Source of the DNA: Candidatus Margulisiibacteriota bacterium
GTDB taxonomy: Bacteria > Margulisbacteria > Termititenacia > Termititenacales > Termititenacaceae
Direction: 5' to 3'
Assembly (NCBI GenBank): GCA_031279615.1
Contig: JAITIE010000114.1
Location: 1-6,439 of the forward strand
DNA: 6,439 bases
Position numbers and translations under genes: made by a program. The notes below the pieces were generated by a model. It worked only from the letters and a program-made list of their open reading frames with translations. It made no database searches and was not told the DNA's origin. Each line of letters opens with the position of its first letter. The stretch's first letter is position 1. Below are positions 1 through 6,348 of this stretch, in pieces.

Positions 1-2
1 GG

Positions 3-566
3 TGGGAAGTCTGGCTGTATCACGGTTTGTGGGCGGTTTGGATTCATAAATTTTTGCATCTGCTGTATGTCTGCCGCCTGCCGGTTATTCCGCGGCTCGG
101 CTCGCAAATCATGCGCGCGCTGACCGGCATCGAGATACATCCAGGCGCGAAAATCGGCAACGGGGTTTTTATCGATCACGGCAGCGGTGTAGTCATCGGC
201 GAGACCGCGGAAGTTGGTGACAATTGTTTGATCTATCACGGCGTTACGCTCGGCGGCACCAGCACACGGCGGGTCAAACGCCATCCGACTGTCGGCGCGA
301 ACACGATTATCGGCTGCGGCGCTAAAATCATCGGCAATATCCACATCGGCCAAAACTGCAAAATCGGCGTGAATGCTATCGTCTTGAAAGACGTGCCGGA
401 TAATTCCACGGTGGTCGGCATGGCCGCGCGTGTGATTGTGCAGAACGGCGAAAAAGTCGACACCGACTGGGGCACACTGCCCGATCCGGTCGAGGACACA
501 ATAGTACATCTGATTCACCGCATCGTAACGCTGGAAGAAAAATTGAAAAATCTCGAGTCTAAATAA
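3..566 (+). CDS. cysE: Serine O-acetyltransferase (CysE/EpsC type), 5' partial
   Basis: Transfers acetyl from acetyl-CoA to L-serine, giving O-acetylserine for cysteine synthesis in the cytoplasm. The frame is open to the window edge: codons from base 3 read WEVWLYHG and continue without a break into HKFLHLLY, matching the usual serine acetyltransferase stretch before the hexapeptide domain. The TTG at 27 is therefore probably internal and the true start lies upstream. A left-handed beta-helix follows: TGIEIHPGAKIG, then IDHGSG with the likely catalytic His at bases 177-179, GETAEVGD, HGVTLGGT, KRHPTVG, GAKIIGNI and LKDVPDNSTVVG. The usual VPARV is MAARV here. The tail DPVEDTIVHLIHRIVTLEEKLKNL is the short helical end typical of EpsC-type enzymes. 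The TAA stop overlaps the cysS ATG by one base (TAATG), suggesting translational coupling. The family assignment is secure; only the N-terminus is missing. Confidence 0.95.
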   Translation, partial: WEVWLYHGLWAVWIHKFLHLLYVCRLPVIPRLGSQIMRALTGIEIHPGAKIGNGVFIDHGSGVVIGETAEVGDNCLIYHGVTLGGTSTRRVKRHPTVGANTIIGCGAKIIGNIHIGQNCKIGVNAIVLKDVPDNSTVVGMAARVIVQNGEKVDTDWGTLPDPVEDTIVHLIHRIVTLEEKLKNLESK

Positions 567-1939
567 TGCAAGTCTACAATACTTTAAGCCGCCAGAAAGA
601 AGAGTTCGCGCCGCTCAAACCCAACAAAGTAAACATGTATGTCTGCGGCGTGACAGTTTATGATTATTGTCATCTCGGCCATGCGCGCGCCTATATTGTT
701 TTTGATATGATTCGCCGCTATCTCCTGCATCAGGGTTACAAAGTAAATTACATTCAAAACTTCACGGACATTGATGACAAAATTATCCGCAAGGCCAACG
801 AGTCCGGCTTGGACCCGCAAGCAATTACGGAAAAATTTATTCAGGAATATTTTACGGATTTTGACCGGCTCGGCATCCTGCGCGCGACGGATTATCCCAA
901 AGCCACGGAGCATATAACCGACATCGTCGCGCTGATCGAAACGCTGGTGCAAAAAGGCCATGCTTACGCGGTCAACGGCGATGTGTATTACGATGTGACT
1001 TCTTTCCCGCGGTACGGAAAATTATCCGGCCGCAAATTTGAGGACAACGAGGCCGGCGCGCGCGTGGCAGTCGATGACGCCAAGAAAAATCCGCTGGACT
1101 TTGCGCTCTGGAAAGCCGCTAAAGCTGGCGAACCAGCCTGGTCGTCACCGTGGGGCAAGGGGCGCCCGGGCTGGCATATAGAATGTTCCGTCATGTCGAT
1201 GAAAAAACTAGGCCAGTCTTTTGACATTCACGGCGGCGGACAGGATTTGATTTTTCCGCATCACGAGAATGAAATCGCCCAGTCCGAAGGCGCGACCGGC
1301 CAGCCTTATGTAAAATACTGGCTGCACAACGGCTTTGTAAATATCAATGAGGAGAAAATGTCTAAATCGCTGGGCAATTTTTTTACGATCCGCGATATCT
1401 TGCAAAAATACGCGCCGGAAACTCTGCGTTTTTTTGTATTGAGCACACATTACCGCTCGCCGATAAATTTTTCCGAAGAACAGCTCATCGAAGCGCAGAA
1501 AGGTCTAGACCGGTTGTATCAGGCGGTGTGGGAAAATTTACCGGACAGCTCGGCTCCGCTCGATGTCCGCGCCGCAGACGCCGCTAAAAATAATTATTCT
1601 TCTTACGAAAAAGAATTTACAGATTATATGGACGATGATTTTAATTCCGCCGGAGCATTAGGCGTGCTTTTCAATCTGGCCACGGCCGCCAACCGTGAGC
1701 ATTCGCCGCAAGCCGCGGCCTTGTTAAAAAAACTCGGCGGCATACTCGGCCTGCTGCAAGCCGAAAAAAAAGCTACGGTCATACCGGCGGCAATCACCGC
1801 GCTGGCCGAGCAAAGACTGACAGCCAAGCAAAATAAAGATTTCACGCTAGCCGACAAATTGCGCGCGGAGATTCTGGCACAAGGCTATGCGCTGAAAGAC
1901 ACGGCGCAGGGGTTCATTTTGTCCAAACTTGCAAAATAA
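566..1939 (+). CDS. cysS: Cysteinyl-tRNA synthetase
   Basis: Class I aminoacyl-tRNA synthetase that attaches cysteine to tRNA-Cys. The 457-residue length is normal for the family. The HIGH signature is HLGH at residues 36-39, inside CGVTVYDYCHLGHAR. The KMSKS loop is intact at residues 264-268. The zinc site that selects cysteine appears complete: C27, C207 (in GWHIECSVMS), H232 and E236 (in FPHHENEIAQSEG). The C-terminal part is the helical anticodon-binding region and ends with the family pattern ADKLRAEILAQGYALKDTAQG. The ATG overlaps the cysE stop codon, and no good Shine-Dalgarno lies upstream, so re-initiation after cysE is likely. The cysE-cysS pairing is common (for example in Bacillus); here it is followed by nadC instead of the mrnC/rlmB genes found there. 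Confidence 0.97.
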   Translation: MQVYNTLSRQKEEFAPLKPNKVNMYVCGVTVYDYCHLGHARAYIVFDMIRRYLLHQGYKVNYIQNFTDIDDKIIRKANESGLDPQAITEKFIQEYFTDFDRLGILRATDYPKATEHITDIVALIETLVQKGHAYAVNGDVYYDVTSFPRYGKLSGRKFEDNEAGARVAVDDAKKNPLDFALWKAAKAGEPAWSSPWGKGRPGWHIECSVMSMKKLGQSFDIHGGGQDLIFPHHENEIAQSEGATGQPYVKYWLHNGFVNINEEKMSKSLGNFFTIRDILQKYAPETLRFFVLSTHYRSPINFSEEQLIEAQKGLDRLYQAVWENLPDSSAPLDVRAADAAKNNYSSYEKEFTDYMDDDFNSAGALGVLFNLATAANREHSPQAAALLKKLGGILGLLQAEKKATVIPAAITALAEQRLTAKQNKDFTLADKLRAEILAQGYALKDTAQGFILSKLAK

Positions 1940-1954
1940 GTTAAAATCAATTTA

Positions 1955-2794
1955 ATGAGCCTCAGCAAAAATACCCGCGCGCTAATTCACAGGGCTTGGC
2001 GCGAAGACGCGCCGCGCGGCGATATCACCGCCAAATTTTTCGGGGACAAACGCAAAATCATCAGCGGAAAAATTATCGCCAAAGCCGGCGGCGTGGTCTG
2101 CGGTTTGGAAATCGCCGCCTATTGTTTCCGCCGGGCTGATTTTCAAACTAAATTTTCCGACGGCGCCAAAATCAAAAAAGGCGCTGTGCTGGCCAAAGTC
2201 CAAGGCCGGCTAAATGACATCCTTTTAGCCGAGCGCGTCGCTTTAAATTTTCTCCAGCATTTGAGCGGCGTGGCCACGGAAACGCATAAGCTGGCAGCTC
2301 GGCTCAAAAGCGCCAAGGTCAAACTGCTCGACACGCGCAAAACCACGCCGCTGTTGCGCGAGCTGGAAAAATACGCGGTGCGCTGCGGCGGCGGACAAAA
2401 TCACCGGTTCAATTTGTCAGAGCGGGTCTTGATCAAAGAAAATCATTTGGCCGGCTTGAAATTAAGCGACTTGCAAAAACGAATTAAACGCTTTAGATTT
2501 TGGCGGAAAAATAAAAAAATCGAGATTGAAGCCGCGACCTTGCGGCAAGTCAAAGATTTTCTGGCTCTGCCGGTCGATATTATTCTGCTGGACAATATGT
2601 CCGCCGCCGCAATTAAAAAAGCCGCCGCGCTGCGCGCTAAGCTCAACCCGCGAATCCGGCTGGAAATCTCCGGCGGGGTCAGCGAAAAAAATATCGCCGC
2701 GCTGGCCAAGCTCGGCGCGGATTATATTTCCTGCGGGAAAATCACGCATTCCGCGCCGGCGCTAGATGTCTCTCTGCTACTTGACGCCCGATGA
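1955..2794 (+). CDS. nadC: Nicotinate-nucleotide pyrophosphorylase (carboxylating) / quinolinate phosphoribosyltransferase
   Basis: Converts quinolinate and PRPP to nicotinate mononucleotide, CO2 and pyrophosphate in de novo NAD synthesis. The 279-residue length is typical. The N-terminal part carries the family pattern WREDAPRGDIT near residues 15-25, followed by ALNFLQHLSGVAT. The barrel domain has DTRKTTP at 126-132, RCGGGQNHR at 143-151, LIKENH ending at H164, EIEA from 190, LLDNM with D213, EISGGV from E237, and ISCGKITHS near the C-terminus. These supply the Arg/Lys/His cluster that binds quinolinate and the acidic residues that bind PRPP and metal. The gene starts 15 nt after cysS with no terminator between. 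No strong Shine-Dalgarno is visible before the ATG. The last four bases (ATGA) are shared with the next gene. No nadA or nadB is in view. Confidence 0.95.
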   Translation: MSLSKNTRALIHRAWREDAPRGDITAKFFGDKRKIISGKIIAKAGGVVCGLEIAAYCFRRADFQTKFSDGAKIKKGAVLAKVQGRLNDILLAERVALNFLQHLSGVATETHKLAARLKSAKVKLLDTRKTTPLLRELEKYAVRCGGGQNHRFNLSERVLIKENHLAGLKLSDLQKRIKRFRFWRKNKKIEIEAATLRQVKDFLALPVDIILLDNMSAAAIKKAAALRAKLNPRIRLEISGGVSEKNIAALAKLGADYISCGKITHSAPALDVSLLLDAR

Positions 2795-4710
2795 AAACTA
2801 TTTTAATTCTCGGCCAGACTTTTTCCGGCAAAACTAATATTTTTAATAATTTAGCCGCGCCGACCGGACAACAAAAACATTATCCGGGCAGTCCGCTAAA
2901 ACTAAATGTCGGGCAAATCAAATTCGGCGGCCAAAAATACCACCTGGTCGAGGCTCCCGGCATTAACACGCTAATCCCCACTTCAGAAAATGAAACTATC
3001 GCGCTCAATCTGATCCTGAAACTCCAGCCGGATAAAATTATTTTCACGCTCAATGAAAAAAACCTGGAAAACAGTGTCCTAATTCTTATTCAACTGGCGG
3101 AACTTAATATCCCGTTTATTGTAAACTATCAAGCGCCCAGCGCCGCTGAACAAGAATATATTTTCGAGCAGACTAAGCTGGCGCATATTTTCAACACGCC
3201 GGTCATTATCAGCACACCGACTAAGGAACCGCGCCGGCGGGAAATTCAAAAAGCTCTGGACAGCGCGCATAAACCGCGCTGGGTCGGCAGTTATTCCAAA
3301 ACGATCGAAAAAATCATTCAGGATTTCAGCGAACGGTTTAAATTTTCCGGCCAGCCGGAACAAAAAATTTCCTGGCGGTTTATATGTCTGATGTTGCTGC
3401 TCGGCAACAAAAACATTTACCACTGGATACGCCGCGCTTATCCGCCGCCGGTCTGTGATGAACTGCTGGCTTACGCGGCGGAGAAATACGCCATCGCCCA
3501 TTCTTTTACGATCGCTAACCGCTGGGAAAGTCTGTCGCGCAGTCTTTTTTCTGAAATTTGGCAAAAAGAACAGCGCGGCGGCGCCAAGCTCTCGCATTTT
3601 TTTGAAGAATATTCGCTCCGCTTTTTTTGGGATTTGCTGATCGCCGCCGTGGCCGTATTCTCCATTTTTGCTTTTGTTCATTTTGTCGGCGGCAGACTGC
3701 TGGTCTATCTTTTTTACGATGAGCTTTTCGGCAAATACCTGGCGCCGTTCATCACTTATCTTTTTGTCAGCATTTTTGGCAATAATCTTTTCACGGATTT
3801 TTTTGTAGGACAGTACGGCCTGCTGACCACTGGCGCCGCTTACGCTTTCACTATTTTACTGCCAATCATGGGCTCTTTTTTATTAATTTATTCTTTTTTG
3901 GAAAACACCGGTTATATCCATCGGCTGGGCTTGACCTGCCACCGGCTGCTGCGACTGTTTGGGCTCAGCGGCAACAGCCTGTCCCCTTTATTATTCAGCT
4001 GTTGTAAAATCGCCGCGCTGAATAGATCCGCGCACTTGACAACACGCCGGGAACAAAACATTCAATTACTGCTCTTTATTTTTTTTATTCCCTGCGTTTC
4101 GCAATTGGTCATTATCTCTAATCTGCTGTCCATAATCCAGTTTCAGCACGCTTTGATTTTCGGCGGCGTTATGCTCCTGCAAGCCAGTCTTATTTTGGGA
4201 CTGCACAGTCTGCTGCGGACACAGCCTCCAGTTAATTACAGCAGTAAAATCACGCCGCTGCATTTTCCTGACTGCGGCAAAATACTGGCGACAGCCGGCG
4301 CTTATCTATATTGGTATTTACGCAACATTACACCGTTGATACTTGGCGCGTCAGTCTTTCTTTTTGCAGCGCACAGCGCTGGCCTTTTAGAACTATTTCG
4401 CGTCTGGACCGCGCCGCTGATTCAGACCTTTTTAAATCTGCCGGAAGCTTTTACGGACAGCGTGGCGCTGGGACTTTTCCGCAAAGACCTTGGCGCTATT
4501 TCCCTGTACGATTTGGCAAACAATGGCATGTTAAATTCCATTCAAGTTTTAGTATCGCTGCTTTTCATTTCGCTTTCTCTGCCGTGCCTGGGGTTTCTCG
4601 GCGAACTGGCGCGGCAAAAGGGCTGGCTCAAAGCGCTGTTAATATTTTCTTTTTCCACAATTTACGCATTTACTATCGCGGCAATTGTCAATAAAATATT
4701 GCACATCTAG
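2791..4710 (+). CDS. feoB: FeoB-like ferrous iron permease with degenerate GTPase domain
   Basis: Predicted inner-membrane Fe(II) transporter of 639 residues, with an N-terminal G-domain, a helical linker and two Gate-type membrane halves. The P-loop GQTFSGKT (8-15) is intact. The other G motifs are eroded: the G2 region WPGVTVE of FeoB reads YPGSPLK (31-37), G3 DxxG is EAPG (54-57), and G4 NxxD is NYQA (112-115). Residues 190-270 resemble the FeoB helical linker, and hydrophobic spans begin near residue 279. LENTGYIHR (370-378) matches FeoB LEDSGYLAR. Gate cysteines are C404-C405 (FSCCK), C435 (IPCVSQL) and C599 (LPCLGF), and FRKDLGA (563-569) precedes the last. From memory, the IPCxxQ and RRDxGA patterns resemble a FeoB subgroup with VPCSAQ motifs rather than the E. 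coli type. The ATG overlaps the nadC stop (ATGA), and a FeoA-like gene follows. The family is clear, but the metal and the nucleotide dependence are inferred. Confidence 0.85.
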   Translation: MKTILILGQTFSGKTNIFNNLAAPTGQQKHYPGSPLKLNVGQIKFGGQKYHLVEAPGINTLIPTSENETIALNLILKLQPDKIIFTLNEKNLENSVLILIQLAELNIPFIVNYQAPSAAEQEYIFEQTKLAHIFNTPVIISTPTKEPRRREIQKALDSAHKPRWVGSYSKTIEKIIQDFSERFKFSGQPEQKISWRFICLMLLLGNKNIYHWIRRAYPPPVCDELLAYAAEKYAIAHSFTIANRWESLSRSLFSEIWQKEQRGGAKLSHFFEEYSLRFFWDLLIAAVAVFSIFAFVHFVGGRLLVYLFYDELFGKYLAPFITYLFVSIFGNNLFTDFFVGQYGLLTTGAAYAFTILLPIMGSFLLIYSFLENTGYIHRLGLTCHRLLRLFGLSGNSLSPLLFSCCKIAALNRSAHLTTRREQNIQLLLFIFFIPCVSQLVIISNLLSIIQFQHALIFGGVMLLQASLILGLHSLLRTQPPVNYSSKITPLHFPDCGKILATAGAYLYWYLRNITPLILGASVFLFAAHSAGLLELFRVWTAPLIQTFLNLPEAFTDSVALGLFRKDLGAISLYDLANNGMLNSIQVLVSLLFISLSLPCLGFLGELARQKGWLKALLIFSFSTIYAFTIAAIVNKILHI

Positions 4711-4713
4711 GAG
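4708..4713 (+). promoter_or_regulatory. Shine-Dalgarno of the feoA-like gene
   Basis: TAGGAG lies 5 nt before the ATG at 4719 and fixes that start. It overlaps the TAG stop codon of the feoB-like gene, so termination and re-initiation may be coupled. This is the only strong ribosome-binding site visible among the downstream plus-strand genes. Confidence 0.75.
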
Positions 4714-4718
4714 CGGCC

Positions 4719-5174
4719 ATGGAGAAAACCAGCAAACAGCAAAATGAGCGAACCCTGGCTGTCCTAAAAGTTTTTTATAAAGAACTGCTGGGCTTAACCG
4801 CCAAAAAAGCCGCCGAGCAGGCGGAAATTTTAGCCGCCAATATTTCGCCAGAAATTCTCGAAAGATTTTGCGCGTTGATCGGCCACGGCTACCAGCACAA
4901 TATTCCAACCGGACCCTGCTGCGCGCAGGCCAGACAATTTCATGCCGCCGCTGTTTTGCCGCTCAATCGTCTGCCGCTCGGTGTCAACGCTAAAGTTATT
5001 TATATCCACACGGGTCAGGATCAGGCCTTGGCGCGTTTGTATGAGCTTGGCGTTTATCCCGGTCAAACCCTGCGCATCCAGCAACTCTATCCAACCTATA
5101 TTTTGCTGGTCGACGGCAGTCGTCTGGCTATCGACAGCCGGCTGGCTAAAGCAATTTACGTGGAGAAAATTTAA
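4719..5174 (+). CDS. DtxR dimerisation domain fused to FeoA domain, lacking the DNA-binding domain
   Basis: A 151-residue cytoplasmic protein with two recognisable parts. Residues 11-56 (from ERTLAVLKVFYKELLGL to LERFCALIGH) match the metal-binding and dimerisation helices of DtxR/MntR repressors. Residues 79-151 are a FeoA SH3-like domain: LPLNRLPLGVNAKV, ARLYELGVYPGQTL, and ILLVDGSRLAIDSRLAKAIYVEKI. Between them lies IPTGPCC with a Cys pair at 67-68. The DtxR N-terminal winged helix is absent, and nothing upstream could encode it because the feoB-like gene occupies that DNA. The usual ExxEH metal site reads E36-I-L-A39-A40, so two ligands are lost. It is therefore unlikely to be a classical repressor. 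A structural or regulatory FeoA partner for the adjacent permease is the likelier role (inference). The start is supported by a good Shine-Dalgarno. Its last 29 nt overlap the convergent cysteine-cluster gene. Confidence 0.85.
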   Translation: MEKTSKQQNERTLAVLKVFYKELLGLTAKKAAEQAEILAANISPEILERFCALIGHGYQHNIPTGPCCAQARQFHAAAVLPLNRLPLGVNAKVIYIHTGQDQALARLYELGVYPGQTLRIQQLYPTYILLVDGSRLAIDSRLAKAIYVEKI

Positions 5175-5550
5175 AACCGCAGTCCGGCAAAACAACCGGC
5201 TTTTCAAAATAGCTAAACAGGCGCGGATACTCGTAACAAAACACCGGACGCAGCAAATTATACGCGCCGCAGAGACCGTCCGGGCGTAAATAATTGCAGG
5301 CAAAGACTATCACGCCGTCCTCAATAAAACTGCCGATCAAACGCAGATTATTGAAATAAGCGTTCCACCAAACCGCCAGATTGCGCAGCGGGCGCAAACG
5401 CAGCATACGCGGCTCCATACCGATCAAGATTTGTTTGCAGCATTCTCCGCACTTGCGGCAGTGGCCGGAGCGCCGGTAAGGATAAGGCAGCACCCACCGC
5501 GCCAGCGCTCTGTACCAGTAATCAATCCAGGAAATTATCCGGATTAGCAC
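5146..5550 (-). CDS. YkgJ-like cysteine-cluster (putative Zn/Fe-binding) protein
   Basis: A small protein with eight cysteines in the pattern of the YkgJ/CxxCxxCC family, which is thought to bind zinc or an iron-sulfur cluster and has no settled function. Numbered from the GTG at 5550 (134 aa), it has C31, C34, C37 and C38 in CRKCGECC, then C85, C94, C105 in RPVFCYEYPR, and C124 in PDCGF. The family's RPxxCxxYP pattern is clear. The first 25 residues are aromatic and basic, ending in PYPYRRSGHC, similar to the lead-in I recall in relatives. The start is uncertain. The frame is open to 5673, with a TTG at 5664 and an ATG at 5631, but both lie well inside the upstream barrel gene. An ATT at 5577 sits 5 nt after a GGAGG. 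The GTG lies 13 nt past the upstream stop but lacks a clear Shine-Dalgarno. The 3' end overlaps the feoA-like gene on the other strand. Confidence 0.8.
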   Translation of the reverse strand: MLIRIISWIDYWYRALARWVLPYPYRRSGHCRKCGECCKQILIGMEPRMLRLRPLRNLAVWWNAYFNNLRLIGSFIEDGVIVFACNYLRPDGLCGAYNLLRPVFCYEYPRLFSYFEKPVVLPDCGFKFSPRKLL

Positions 5551-5563
5551 AATTAAAATAAAT

Positions 5564-6334
5564 TTAAAAATATAAATGCAGGCCTCCGGATAACAGCATG
5601 CCGGTATGGTCTTGATTTTGAGGCCCCACATTTGCGCCGGTGGAAAAACGTTTTTCCAAACCAAACTCCACGCTCAAAAACAAACCGTTCACGCCCAGCG
5701 GCGAACATTCCACACCAAAACCAGCGTCGCTGACCATTGTGCGGATATTACGGTCAGAGTTTTCTTTGTCCGTGAAACTGTCCGTGCCGCCGCCACCGTA
5801 TAGATAGCCGGAGAACGGCGCGTTAAAAAAAACTTTGTCCGCCAGCCAGAAAAGCAAACGGCCACCGGAGTAGGTGCGCTGGCTGTCCAGCCAGCCAAAA
5901 GCCTGCAAACCCAAACGCTCCGTAAACCACCATTTGGCCGAGATGCCGCCCAAAGAAGCCGTGTCCAGCATAGCGGAAGCCTGCGCGCCAAGACCAAAAT
6001 TACCGCGCGTCTCGCGGATGCGCGCCGCTTCCACGTCCACCGCTCCGCGCGAGGCCACGTTGGTTTTAAAATCCACAAAATGCGCCGTCGGTATTGTCTT
6101 TATTTCGTCCTCGCCGACCCGATGCATCTTGGCGTAAATTTTCTTGCCACGGTAATTGACCACCACATAATGCTCGCCCGCGTCCACTTCGTAATCCTGC
6201 ACGGATTCCCCGCCGGCGCGCACACCGTCGATATACACTTCCGCGCCCGGCAAATCGGTAATGACATTGAGCCGTCCTTTCTCTGCCAAACTCACCGCCG
6301 CCAGCAGCACCCAGAAAACCAAAAATTTTTTCAT
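5564..6334 (-). CDS. Secreted PEGA-domain protein with C-terminal outer-membrane beta-barrel
   Basis: A 256-residue envelope protein. Residues 1-17 (MKKFLVFWVLLAAVSLA) are a Sec signal peptide with probable cleavage before EKG. Residues 20-81 fit a PEGA domain: GRLNVITDLPGAEVYIDG, then DAGEHYVVVNYRGKKIY. PEGA is a small beta module found in surface and envelope proteins. From about residue 111 the chain shows alternating polar and hydrophobic strands rich in Gly and aromatics (FGLGAQASAML, AKWWFTERLGLQAFGWLD, GYLYGGGG, LFLSVEFGLEKRF) and ends in GGLHLYF. A terminal Phe after alternating residues is the usual signal for outer-membrane barrel assembly. With about 140 residues an eight-strand barrel is plausible (inference). 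The start is firm, with a very strong Shine-Dalgarno 6 nt upstream. It follows another minus-strand gene with a similar C-terminus by 12 nt. Its function is unknown. Confidence 0.82.
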   Translation of the reverse strand: MKKFLVFWVLLAAVSLAEKGRLNVITDLPGAEVYIDGVRAGGESVQDYEVDAGEHYVVVNYRGKKIYAKMHRVGEDEIKTIPTAHFVDFKTNVASRGAVDVEAARIRETRGNFGLGAQASAMLDTASLGGISAKWWFTERLGLQAFGWLDSQRTYSGGRLLFWLADKVFFNAPFSGYLYGGGGTDSFTDKENSDRNIRTMVSDAGFGVECSPLGVNGLFLSVEFGLEKRFSTGANVGPQNQDHTGMLLSGGLHLYF

Positions 6335-6340
6335 ACTTCT

Positions 6341-6348
6341 CCTCCTTT
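6341..6348 (-). promoter_or_regulatory. Strong Shine-Dalgarno of the PEGA-barrel gene
   Basis: On the minus strand AAAGGAGG lies 6 nt before the ATG at 6334, close to a full match to the 16S rRNA 3' end. It directly adjoins and partly overlaps the TAA stop of the preceding minus-strand gene. This argues for co-transcription rather than a separate promoter at this point. Confidence 0.85.

Noticed and set aside
27..29. TTG as the start of cysE
   Set aside because: The frame continues upstream to the window edge with residues that fit the serine acetyltransferase N-terminal domain, so the gene is truncated by the window rather than starting here.
3079..3681. A 200-codon open frame on the minus strand inside the feoB-like gene
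   Set aside because: It is antisense to a well-supported membrane protein, its translation is low-complexity in basic and aromatic residues, no family is recognisable, and it has no gene-like spacing.
4311..4694. A 127-codon plus-strand frame within the 3' end of the feoB-like gene
   Set aside because: It is a shifted-frame shadow of the real frame, which carries conserved FRKDLGA and LPC motifs through the same DNA. No frameshift is needed to explain the region.
5184..5204. A possible terminator hairpin just after the feoA-like stop (CCGG repeated with an 8-nt loop, then CTTTT)
   Set aside because: The stem is only four base pairs and lies inside the coding sequence of the convergent gene, so it is too weak to call.
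4830..5303. A 157-codon minus-strand frame across the feoA-like gene
   Set aside because: It overlaps the DtxR/FeoA-type frame almost entirely and has no recognisable motif. The supported minus-strand gene in this area is the cysteine-cluster frame ending at 5146.
5689..6078. A 129-codon minus-strand frame inside the PEGA-barrel gene
   Set aside because: It is an Arg/Trp/Ala-rich shadow frame with no start signal. The in-phase barrel gene has a signal peptide, a strong ribosome-binding site and a coherent fold.
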